NCBI GenBank assembly: GCA_031841125.1 | Contig: CM063113.1 | Coordinates: 60,443,211-60,507,210, forward strand | Length of the DNA stretch: 64,000 nucleotides | Direction: 5' to 3' | Source: Acanthococcus lagerstroemiae | Lineage: Eukaryota > Arthropoda > Insecta > Hemiptera > Eriococcidae | Shown here: one piece after another, positions 54,200 through 64,000 of the stretch | Layout of the letters: each line of letters starts with the position of its first letter | How positions within the stretch are numbered: the first letter of the stretch is position 1 | Notes under the pieces: model-generated | What the model was told of the DNA's origin: nothing | Databases searched by the model: none | Seen by the model: only the letters and a program-made list of their open reading frames with translations | Program-made: the position numbers and the translations under genes

Positions 54200-55440
54200 T
54201 TTCATATGCGTGTGTCTGCTAGTAATGAAATACCTTACATTTACGGTTCACAACTACTCGAATTTTTAGATCTGACGAAATGGAGGTTATTTACCCAGTA
54301 GTAGCCTGTAAATGAACATGAGTATTGATAGAATTGAACTACCTACCTAAGTTAAAATGCCCTATTAAGGTCCAATTTTTTTAATTTGCTCATAGCGATG
54401 TTCCGATTGATAGTTTACTATTTTTATTTATTTTTTAACGTGAATGTGTAACGTATAAGTGGTGAAGCACAAACGGACACCCTCAAATCTCCATAAAGTG
54501 CATGACAGTCCCAAATCTTCATTTCAGGATGGCGGTGTCTTAGATCTTATTAACAACACCAGTCGACACGTTTACCATAATAAGGCCCAACCTAAAACCT
54601 AATGACTCGACTTAAAATTTAATAAGACCCAACCTAAAACCTAACAAGCCCTAATAACTCCTACCATGCGCTATCGGGCTTTATTAGGGAACCTCACATT
54701 TTAATCGAAAACGTAGATTTCTCAGCGCTGAATGACTTTCCGGATTTTTTTATTTTTTGCCATTCGACACCTAATTATATCTACAAAGAACAACTTCGTG
54801 GTATTGTTTAGCATTGAGATCTACACTAGCACTCGTACTCTTCGAGATCAGTACATTGGGCCTTATTGGAGCATTTTACGTTTATACTTCCCGAGGATTT
54901 GTACTTTTCACATCTTAAACTCTCAATGCGTAAAAAATTAGCTGAGGCTGTGAAACAGGGCTGTGCTTACGGAAGTAGTGACACTAATAAAAAGATTTTA
55001 GTCCAGTTTTTAGTGCTCGGGAGCATCGGAAATAACGATAAGTAATTGGAGAATCTTGATCCAGTTTTTACTGTTTGGTGGTATCGAACCAAAAGAGAAA
55101 GAATAAGCTGAGATTTTAACGTAGCCAATGGGACAAAAACGCTGTCATCAGTGGCGAAGTTTTCCTTTTAGGGGCTAGTTTCGAATAAATTAAGCATTCT
55201 GTATGTAAGGTGTGCCAATTCACAATTTCTTTCTTCTGTAGTCCAGAGCGCTTCCGGCTGTTATGCCATCTTCGGTGTGTAGTACTGTATGGTAAACTTA
55301 TTGGGTTAAGATGCATCAGTGAATAGTAGGGTGGCCCTAATTTTACCTTTTTTCCCTTATTTTCGCTCGGACAATAGAAGGTGGTATATTTTGGTAAAAA
55401 CCCCGGTCGCCTAAGTTTTTTTTTTCTGTTTTTTTTTTTT
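54200..55440. other. no gene recognised
   Basis: AT-rich; short CCCAACCTAAAACCTAA repeats at 54585-54650. Open frames lack motifs. Confidence 0.45.
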
Positions 55441-55495
55441 TTAACTAATTATTTGAAGCCGGTGCGCAAGGGGGTTAACTCCTCCGAATTAAGAA

Positions 55496-55730
55496 TATCG
55501 CACCGGAAGTGATACAGAAATTTTGTACCTATTTTGTAGATATCATTTTGTACCACCATACCCGAATTTTGTACCCTCCTCCTTCCCCACTTATTCGCTA
55601 AATAAGTATCCTCCTGGGGGCCCCTCCATGGAAGCATTCGGCACCCGGAGTGGTATAAAAATTTTATACTTGCTTTGTACTATTTTGTACCGTAGAATTC
55701 CCATAAGGATAAATACAACTTCCTCTACAA
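55496..55730. repeat. two diverged direct repeats (~60 bp)
   Basis: GCACCGGAAGTGATACAGAA...CTATTTTGTAG...TTTTGTACCA (55499-55558) and GCACCCGGAGTGGTATAAAA...CTTTGTACTATTTTGTACCG (55641-55697). Confidence 0.5.
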
Positions 55731-56904
55731 CAGAAAAAAAAAAAAGTCATCCCACTTACTCAAAAAGTCGACGTTTACCAGAAAGCGAATTTCCGAATTA
55801 TTTTTTGGGTGAAAATCGCCTTTCTTGTACATCCCGTAAGTAAAAATAATTATCATACAAAATACTCGCTAGGAAATAAGTATCTATGTATGGGGGAGGA
55901 AGTACACTAACGATCCAAAATAGGGTTGTTGGGGGTCTACTGATGCAATAATGTCCTTCGCTCAATATTAAAGTAACGTAATAACCTATATGGTTTTCAG
56001 ATTGACTAAACCCATTTTCGAGTTTTTGTTTCACCATGAACTATACTACCTCCCAGAAGCTTCCAATGTATCGATTATATGGGTATATACTGTATATAAG
56101 TCACCGAGTTGATTTTAAGGTCATTTTAGCTATAATTCCAACTGAGAAAACTCCACAGGGGGCAGCTACCTAAAATATTGAAGTTGAATATGTGGGCAAC
56201 GTTGATATCAAATATTATGAGGTTTCTCGAGTCATCGAGTTCATTTTTGGGGTAATTTCAACTGTAATCATTTTTTTTTAGAAAACTCCACAAGGAGCTA
56301 CAACCTCGAGCCTGCGTTATTCAACTTTCAGTATTTTAGGTTACAGCCTACTGTAAAGCCTTCTGGGTCGGAGTTTCAGCTAAGAAAAACTCCAAAAATG
56401 AACTTAGCGATTCGGAAAACTACGTTTGGTATATTTGTAAACTTGAAGGAAAATTGGAGCATTTCTTAAGGGCACTTCTATGCTAAACAACCTTGTGTGC
56501 CGAATTGAAATTTTTTGGTTTCAGAATAACTTTGGCTACTGAGTTTTTACAACAAAGTACACAACTTTTTCATGTGGGAGCCAAAATTGGGGAAACAGAT
56601 AAAATAAGTTTTACCTGAATGATAGTCTAAAAGCTTTATGTTGTTTTTCTATGATTTTTGTGTGTAATTCACTGAAGATGATTTTTTTTATGTTAGTTTG
56701 TTCTCTATTTGTATTTTTAAATGTTTAGTTTTTTGATTTTGCTACAAACGGTCCAACACCTTAAATGTTGAAACACGTCCACTCAAATTTAATTCAGACA
56801 TCATTTTTATTGGATCTTGTTTCGTCTTACTAGAGCTGTGATGTCGGAAACGGAAACGCAAAGCAGCTCCAATTAACATAATGTTTCAGTGTTAGACCCA
56901 AAGT

Positions 56905-57185
56905 AGGGCTGGGAATGCAATCGATCAAAATCGATTAAAATCGATTTCGAGCCACCTTATTGATTATCGATTTCGACTTGCCGTTAACAATTAAAATCGA
57001 TTTTTTTCACATTTTTCGCCATTTTTTTCTTTTTTTTGAGTTTTTGCTTCAGGCTTCATGTACACGACACGTTCTACTAGTTCTACCGGTCTAAAGTTTG
57101 GTCCAGTTAGGGCTGGAAATGTAATCGATTTCGAGGCTCGAAAAATCGATCTTAATCGATTTAAAAAATTATCGATTTTTTTCAC
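56905..57185. repeat. AATCGATTT-rich repeat pair
   Basis: AGGGCTGGGAATGCAATCGA (56905) and AGGGCTGGAAATGTAATCGA (57107) each start a stretch rich in AAAATCGATT and TATCGATTTTTTTCAC. Probably diverged copies of one MITE; no clear target duplication. Confidence 0.5.
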
Positions 57186-58093
57186 CTCTAAGCCAAAGTC
57201 AGAACCAAGGCTATGGAAAATTAGGCGACTCTGCAGTCCTGTGCCCGGCTACCTTGTTAGGTTAATGGTAAGAAAGGAAACTTTACACAAAAATTGTTTG
57301 GTACATATTGAGTAGAATTTTCTACCAGACATCAATCGAAAATTGAATCATCAACAAATTTTCGGGAGAAGGCTTTAGTTTTCAGTATTTTGTAAATGGG
57401 TTTTAACGGTAATTTATGGTTTGCGTGAAACAAAATCGACCATTTTCACATTGATACAAATGCATGGTAGCATCTTGGATGAATTAAGCTTAGAGTAATG
57501 CTTCGTAACCTAAGAAGTTTGTGGCCTGTTGTTCCTAACATTTTGTTCTTTTAACATTTTCACGTCTTTCTACAGAAATTTACACTGTACTGGGTGGTGT
57601 TGTTAATTCTGCTACAATGTTGAATCCCATAAAACTCACCCCCCCCCCCGAATTTTAGATCGAGAATCGGTGGTAGGTGGCTTCAAACGGCTCCAGTAAA
57701 ATTTTAAACACTTTTCGGAGGAAGGTTCAGAGTTGAGGCTACAAAACTTTACTTCCGATTTTCTATCCTGAAAACAACTAATAAGACACAGCTAACGATC
57801 TTTAATTCAGTTTTAAATTTTTTGTAAAATGCATGAAAAAGGTTTCTCCAGCTGTCAGTTCCAATGCTCTTTCTGGTATTATCGCTGGAGTTCTAAATTG
57901 GATATGGAATAGTGTAGTATGTTATTATAAGGGGTTTTGTATGCTCCGTACTATGGGCAGTTGAAATTTCAGAATCCCGAAAAATTCCCGCGATTTTCCA
58001 TTGTTGAAAATGTACAGTTTCAACAATTTTGAGGTACGTTAAACTTTAAGCAATTTGCGACACGGATTAATATCATTCTAAATTGCTCAAAAT

Positions 58094-58306
58094 GTGGTGG
58101 TAGACTTACTTCGTGCTAGGAAACAGATTCAGGAGGTGGCCTACCCAGCTATTCGGAATATGAAAAATAACGGAAATCCTGATGTATATATACCTAGACT
58201 CACCATTGCTAGCCAGATGCCTTCGGCTCCTCACCCGAGGGTCAATTTTCCTACACCCCCATCACCAGGGCAGCAGATGAGGATCCGAGAGAGAAACACT
58301 CTGTAG
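58094..58306 (+). other. short open frame of unknown status
   Basis: Seventy codons, with a less AT-rich, protein-like composition than the surroundings (VVDLLRARKQIQEVAYPAIR; PSAPHPRVNFPTPPSPGQQM). I recognise no family and see no clear splice context. Could be an exon, a transposon relic or chance. Confidence 0.2.
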
Positions 58307-58599
58307 TGACGAAAACTCCGGTCTTATGGCGAAGAAAAAGAGAACCAAATGTTATTGTAATATGCGTACACGAAACTTAGAACATCGCTGATAAATATAT
58401 AATATGAAAATAGTCCGCTGTGTTGAAGGTCGTGGGTTCGGAATCTCCGAGGCCTCTTTTTTGGATTTTCTTTGTCTTTACTTTCTGAAGAACGTTTTAT
58501 CCGATGTACGAGTACGGTTTTATTCATTATATTCTGCGGTATTATGTACTCAATATTATTATTTGAATGGATGGATAAAATTTAATACATAATTTACAT

Positions 58600-59680
58600 G
58601 TTAATTCTTTGGTAGAAAAATTTCTTGTCTTTTTTTTAATACTTTCTGAAGATATTACGTATTCATCCTATTATATCAGTACTATATTGCATTTATTTAT
58701 GCAATATTTTTGTTTCAAAGGATAAGCAAAATGCAAGCAAAATTATTCTGAGTACCCTCCTCCGCCACTACATATTGGATTTGGCGAGTGTAGTAAACAA
58801 ATTTCCTGAATAACCCCGGTCGGTCTTTGTTTGCCTCTAGAACTCGCTCGCCATTAAACAAACCATGTACTGTATCATAATTTTGCTATGTACTTTATTC
58901 GATTTTTTAAGTAAATTCAATTCTGCTCTTTTCAAGAATGAAATTTGGGGACCAAACTGTGGTAGGATGGAAAATGTAATGAGATATTCGAAATGAGAGA
59001 CTCAGCGAACTCCCAACTTGATTCTTTTTAAACCGTCTTAGTAAAATCACTTTTGCCTCATTCAAGAGTGAATTCTTGAATTTTGTAGCTCCCCTAGGAG
59101 TCGGATAAAAGATCAAATATTTTTGAAATCAGCGATTAAAATGACCTCTATTGCAACATTTTGTTCAATTTTTCACAAAAAGACAGTTTTACCCATTTTA
59201 AGAGCGCAACTAAGGCGTTTGATGCTCAATTCAGGGTCGGATAAAAAATTTGACGAAATTTCCAAAATCAGTGATTCAGTTAAATTATTTCGTTCAACTG
59301 TCTTAGAGAAGTCGAAGTTGTCCTTTTCTCGAGTTGAGGTTTGGGGCCCAAATGAGGGTCGAATGAAAAATCTGTTGGAAGTTTTTCAAATCAGTGATCC
59401 AGTTAACTCTATTCTGATAGGTTGCAGGATATCATTCCGGTTTTTTTTTTTATGTTTCCATATCAGGATTAATTTGGAGAAGTTGTTAGAATGTTTTGTA
59501 ATTCTGATATTTTAACTGGCACACCTGCAGCATAAGGAACCACTTCTGATAATGTACTACGCAGCTCCCCGTGTTCCATTTGGAATTCTAGCAATAATTC
59601 CAGTCAACCCTTGGCATTAACTGCTGGACAAATGTTTCCTCTCCGTTTTATAGAAAATTCAATATTTCCTTATGCAGGTC
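58600..59680. other. no gene recognised
   Basis: AT-rich. 59040-59420 contains loosely repeated TCGGATAAAAAATTTGACG / GTCGAATGAAAAATCTGTTG phrases, probably old tandem repeats; the 130-codon frame there has no motif. Confidence 0.4.
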
Positions 59681-59688
59681 CAATTAGG

Positions 59689-59959
59689 CAGGGACTGGGA
59701 ACCGGAACCGACTGGAACCCGAAAAATTGAATTTTCGCAAATGGAACCAAAACCAGAACCAGAATATAATTTTTCAGGTTCCTAATAATTGGGTCCCGGT
59801 TTCGGTTCCACAATATACAAATTACTGTGATAAATACAGTAGGCTTAATACTAAATGAAAGGAAACACAATGCTGCTGTCCTGACTTCTAAAGAGGCCTT
59901 TGTGAATCATGAGTTATTGTAGGAACCGGAACAAAAATTGATCGGGTTCCCATTCCCTG
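59689..59959. mobile_element. hAT-type MITE with perfect 8-bp target duplication
   Basis: CAGGGACTGGGAACCGG at left and, inverted, CAGGGAATGGGAACCCG at right; CAATTAGG at 59681-59688 and 59960-59967. Interior of GGAACCNNAACC motifs; non-coding. Confidence 0.88.
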
Positions 59960-59981
59960 CAATTAGGGCAATTCTAGGTTA

Positions 59982-60037
59982 GGGGGTGTGGTGTCCCGGA
60001 ACCAATTTGGCGTGCGTGCACCGCCATACGCCCCACC
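59982..60037 (+). mobile_element. 3'-end fragment of the R1-like LINE
   Basis: GGGGGTGTGGTGTCCCGGAA, GGCGTGCGTGCACCGCCATA and CGCCCCACCA match the last ~60 bp of the LINE ending at 41867. A very short, 5'-truncated insertion. Confidence 0.7.
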
Positions 60038-60049
60038 ATTATCGACTAA

Positions 60050-61600
60050 TAGTTCCTCATTCGTTTTCCGTGCTTCTTTAGCTCTTTGCAGGCGAGAAAA
60101 TCGGAGTAAAATTTTGCAGCCTCAATTTTGACTTCCCCTTTCCAAAGACCGAAGGAACCAAGAATTTTTTGAATTCGTTTAAAGTCTGACGTACTGTATT
60201 TTCAAATTGGTGTATTGATAGACAATAACGAAAATTAATTTTGTGAATTGATAAATAATAACTTCTATGTGCTACCAGACTAAAGTTGGAACGAAAAATC
60301 TGAATTTTTAACCAAAGTTTTTAAAAAATTAGTAATTTTCGAGATATAGTTGATTTTTAAAATTGCTTTCTGCTAACAAAATGGCGGATCAATTAGAGCT
60401 CTAAAAATTAAGGAACAACATTTATAATAAACCAATCATTCCGAATGTACGATAAGTCTGTCTACCCTTTGCAACATCTGCAGTAGGTAATTAGTGCCTC
60501 GGTATGATGGGGCGTTTTAATTTCTTCACCGCATAATTTGAAGGTGCTCAAAATCGCGTATTTTCAGTTTATTTCTTGAATGCCATACGCGTGCGAAATA
60601 GCTATTGTCGTATCAAATACGGAAATGACCCCCCCCCCCTCATCCGCACTTAATGCAAACAATATTTTTCATAAATACTGCATTGAGGCAACGATTTTTC
60701 GCACTTCTTTCACGTGATACTATTTTTTCATTGCTTTATTCATCTTAATTTTTTGTTCAAAATGAAAAGCAATTTTATTAATCTTCGAGTTTGTAGGTTC
60801 GAAGATTCATATTTGAAACCAAAAATTACTATAAAAATTTGACTTTTTAGAGTTATTTGTTATATCTACCCACCGTGAGCGTAACATGTAGATCATTGTC
60901 AATGTTAATGACCTGTTTTTTTCTGAATGCTTAATGAAGTACAGTCTGTTAGGTCAGAGATGGGTATGAGGTATTTAAGTCGATGACAGTTACATCTGTA
61001 GTGTGTATATGACTGGATAAGGGAATGCGCATGAAAGCAGTCCCATTCTCTATAATTCCTAAGGTGCTCTTAGTAGTTTATCAAGCATCATCTCGTGTTA
61101 ATTTACATGCAACTGATTTTGTTTATAATCAGTTAAATATTACGTATATTGGTGTAACAAAACGCTGAGAAATTATAGGAGCGAAGATGTAAATACGAAT
61201 TAGGTAAAAACGGAATCAGAAAGTATAAAAATCTGCGAGGTCAGTGGATCAAAAAGAAAAAAAAAAGTGCTTTGGAATAATATATTAATAAAAAATGATC
61301 AGGTATTTTTTGCGTGTGTACGGACTGAGTCTTCTGCGTATTCTTCTTACATACATGTAAATCAAAGCAACTCGATTACCAACTTCTCATTTTATGCCTT
61401 ACTATTTTTACGATTAGATCCTCTTAACGGTTCGCTGTAATTCCCATAATAGCATTTTCTTTTTTCATTTATTTGCTTTTCTTGCCGTACTTATGTTATG
61501 TTATATTTATTAAATGCAAACGCAAATTACATTGTCCATTTCTACAAAGACTGGTGGCGTCTAGAGAGATGGCCGTGGCCATGAATGTTTACTGAATTAA
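60050..61600. other. no gene recognised
   Basis: AT-rich intergenic sequence with a C10 run near 60630. No supported coding frame, RNA gene or TIR pair. Confidence 0.45.
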
Positions 61601-61611
61601 AATAAGATTAA

Positions 61612-62159
61612 AAAACTGCTTTCGCTTTGCGAAAGCAGTACCGACTTTTCGGCCTTCGGCCGAAAAGCATTCGGAACTCGCTTCGCTCGTTCCTCGCAGT
61701 AATACCGAAACGTACTCGGAACTCGCTTCGCTCGTTCCTCGCGAAATCGAGACACTGTCGACACGTTTTAAGTGGTAAACGTTTTAGAAAACGCAAATGT
61801 CGACAAGGACTAGTGGTATTCGGCTGAAATGTTTAAGGCCATTCACGTTTTAAAAAACGCAACTCTCGACAGAGAATAGTATTATAAAACTGCTTTCGCT
61901 TCGCGAAAGCAGTACCGACTTTTCGGCCTTCGGCCGAAAAGCACTCGGAACTCGCTTCGCTCGTTCCTCGCAGTAGTAGCGAAAAGTACTCGGAACTCGC
62001 TTCGCTCGTTCCTCGCGAAATCAAGACACTGTCGACACGTTTTAAGTCGTTAACGTTTTAAAAAACGCAAATGTCGACAAGGACTAGTGGTATTCGGCTG
62101 AAATGTTTAAGGCCATTCACGTTTTAAAAAACGCAACTCTCGACAGGGAATAGTATTAT
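61612..62159. repeat. 274-bp tandem duplication rich in short-loop hairpins
   Basis: Copies 61612-61885 and 61886-62159 are near identical. Each contains the perfect hairpin CTGCTTTCGC-TTC-GCGAAAGCAG (second copy), TTTTCGGCC-TTC-GGCCGAAAA, and two copies of GGAACTCGCTTCGCTCGTTC. All loops are TTC. The end of each copy (AACGCAACTCTCGACA...) is shared with 9252-9462. Confidence 0.85.
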
Positions 62160-62310
62160 AAAAATATAAAACTACCCGGCTATCAAAATTAGAGTTCGTA
62201 TAAATTTGAAATCGATACATTTAAGGCGGAAACGTGTAAGACCGAAACATTTGTATAATACAACAAAACTACGCGGCTATCAAAATTTGATTTCGTATAA
62301 ATTAAATCCC
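62090..62310. repeat. dispersed repeat, direct counterpart of 9252-9462 (inverted)
   Basis: ACTACCCGGCTATCAAAATT and ACTACGCGGCTATCAAAATT form an internal ~110-bp duplication here, as at the 9-kb locus. Class unknown. Confidence 0.65.
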
Positions 62311-62349
62311 AAACAACATCGAGTACATAAGTCGCCTTGCGCTTCTTAT

Positions 62350-62640
62350 GCTGAACTTAAATTGAGGAAACTCGTGAACGACTCAACCGATTGTCATCAA
62401 ACTTTCACCAATACAACTTCGAGTACTTCTCTATAATGTACCAAAATTTGGAATCAAATGATTCGATAGTTCCTGAGATTTTTGTGCCACAAATTTTGTC
62501 CTCAAGGAAAACTCACGAACGGCTCGACCGATTGCCTTCAAAACCGCTTTTTGAGGATACTGAAAAAAGTCAATCAAAAAATGTTAGTATGTTTCAGCAT
62601 TCGCTTGTTACATATGTCAAAAGGTTGAGTATTTACGGAA
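62350..62640. repeat. two diverged direct repeats around a TCGTGAACGACTCAACCGAT motif
   Basis: GAAACTCGTGAACGACTCAA CCGATTG (62365) and GAAAACTCACGAACGGCTCG ACCGATTG (62507) introduce similar AT-rich tracts. This 'AACTCxCGAACGGCTxxACCGATT' phrase is common in insect mobile elements; I cannot assign a class. Confidence 0.4.
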
Positions 62641-62689
62641 GTGCATCACCATTTCTTTTCGTATCAATTTGTGCATTTTAGGTAGTTGC

Positions 62690-63260
62690 AATTTCAAATT
62701 CGTCTTTGAACTTTTTTCGGCCGACATGTTTTCTGGTAATTAGATTCAATCAAACAATTATATTTGTAGATTATACTTAATTTAAACTAAATTTTCATTC
62801 CGTGCGCATATTCGGAAAAGTTCTGGTACTAGGTTCAGTATACTTAAGCATAAAATTAGTGGAAAATATAAAAACAAATTTTATACACCTTTTCTCGACT
62901 TGTTACGTGTAATTCGAGAAAATATTGTATTGGGCAACGTGGGAATGCTTTCAATTTTGGATGAACCCATGCGCTTTAATTATTTCAAAATGTTAGTCTT
63001 ACACGTGGTTCTCTGGCTCTCCACTCTAAGAGCAACAAAAAAAGGAACAAGTGCTAAATCTGTTTCCGTTTTATCCTAGTATTAATTAGAAGCACTCGGG
63101 AGTAGATATAGTTACCAGAAAATTTTCCGGCGGGCTGGTCTGATTCGTGAAATTTGGCTTGGCACATTTCTAAGTTTGGGGTTGCTGTGGTGACCAGAAG
63201 AGAAAGAGAGGAAAAGAAGACATGGTGGAGGGATTATGAAAATGGAAATTTGGGCCAGTA
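62690..63260. other. no gene recognised
   Basis: AT-rich sequence without supported features. Confidence 0.45.
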
Positions 63261-63269
63261 CAATAGCAT

Positions 63270-63345
63270 TTTCTCGGTCGATCTAGGGGTCCGAATCCGC
63301 CCATGCAAGCACTTAACCGTTTTGCCATAAAGTATCTCTTATTCT
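63270..63345 (-). ncRNA. possible tRNA-like SINE head
   Basis: On the minus strand ATGGCAAAACGGTTAAGTGC resembles a pol III A-box (TGGCnnAnnGG) and, about 20 bases after it ends, GGATTCGGACCC resembles a B-box (GGTTCGAnTCC). A complete cloverleaf cannot be drawn, so a SINE head or decayed tRNA is more likely than a tRNA gene. Confidence 0.3.
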
Positions 63346-63349
63346 ATTG

Positions 63350-64000
63350 GTATGTTGAAAAACAGGGTTCAGGTTCTCATTCAAGATTTTTTTTCTTGGG
63401 GTGGGAGGGGGATGCAAAACAGATATATAGCTCAAAAACAAACTTGTAGATTGTAGGTATATTCGTATATCATTAAAATTACTGAAAATAATATCTAAAG
63501 AGTGCAGAAGACATGACTGACACGAGATATATGAAACTGCCACATAAAACTCGATGAATTCATATCTGTAACATAAAATGCCGCAATACTCAATTATGTG
63601 TTCAGATTACATAAATATTTTATTTTCTCGTTATATCGTTCCAAAATATACACGCTACATATTTGACAGTAACTTGTGAGAAGAAGCTTGACTGTTGAAA
63701 GTAGTCACAGGGCACACTTCCTTGGTCAGATCGCAAGAAATATTTTAAGAGATATTGCTGTAAGAAATAAACGGTCCTCACTTTCTCAGTTATGGCGACT
63801 TTTCAAATAACAGGGAGAGTGGATATCCCCCGTCGCTATAGCCCCATGAAAGGATGCCACTTGGCCCCACTTCTCATTCAGACCGCAAGCATATTATACG
63901 TGATGCTGCCAAAACAATGTGGACTTACATGGAGCCCCACATGTTTTTTTGGGAAAGTCAACCGTTGGTAAATTCTTGTTGCCAGTCAGAAAAATTCGGA
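63350..64000. other. no gene recognised
   Basis: AT-rich sequence running off the right edge; no P450 exon or TIR pair identified. Confidence 0.45.

Noticed and set aside
58400..58460. GGTCGTGGGTTCGGAATCTC as a tRNA or SINE B-box
   Set aside because: No A-box at suitable spacing and no foldable cloverleaf.

Overview
The window looks like an AT-rich arthropod nuclear locus, most likely from an insect and plausibly a hemipteran. The reasons are CYP4-type cytochrome P450 genes split into many short exons, GT-AG introns, and dense insect-type transposons (BEL/Pao, pogo/Tigger, mariner, R1-, I- and RTE-like LINEs, hAT-type MITEs). The species guess is inference only; no rRNA or mitochondrial marker allows a firm call.

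The host content is two tandem CYP4 family P450 genes, both on the minus strand. Gene B (33819-47265) can be assembled into 12 exons whose phases all agree. They total 1572 nt, encoding 523 residues with every P450 signature, and an AATAAA lies just after the stop. Gene A is represented by exons 1-4 (17248 down to 1451) and runs off the left edge. The two genes share exon lengths and recognisable intron sequence, so they arose by duplication. Upstream of gene A (about 26.0-29.4 kb) and of gene B (52.4-53.0 and 53.3-54.2 kb) lie three copies of one unit carrying a conserved splice donor and an initiator-like site. These may be 5' noncoding exons and promoters.

Region by region: 0-0.47 kb is a pogo-like remnant. 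1.4-17.3 kb is gene A. Its 12-kb first intron holds a hAT MITE, a Tigger-like element, and a pogo-like element (8659-16056) that was split in frame by a BEL/Pao retrotransposon (9694-15544, 190-bp LTRs, 5-bp target duplication). 17.3-33.8 kb is a transposon graveyard with two foldback elements whose arms are built of degenerate tandem repeats, a long-TIR element carrying a PIN-like protein remnant, and further MITEs. 33.8-47.3 kb is gene B, with several MITEs, a 5S-rRNA-derived segment and an R1-type LINE nested in a hAT MITE in its introns. 47.8-52.2 kb holds two decayed LINEs, one interrupted by mariner and Tigger-like insertions. 54-64 kb is largely unassigned AT-rich sequence with a MITE, a 274-bp tandem duplication rich in hairpins, and a possible tRNA-like SINE head.

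The P450 genes are the only sequence here with a clear host role: membrane-bound mono-oxygenases of the endoplasmic reticulum. Almost everything else is mobile DNA, and its nesting order can be read from target-site duplications and from paralogous empty sites.
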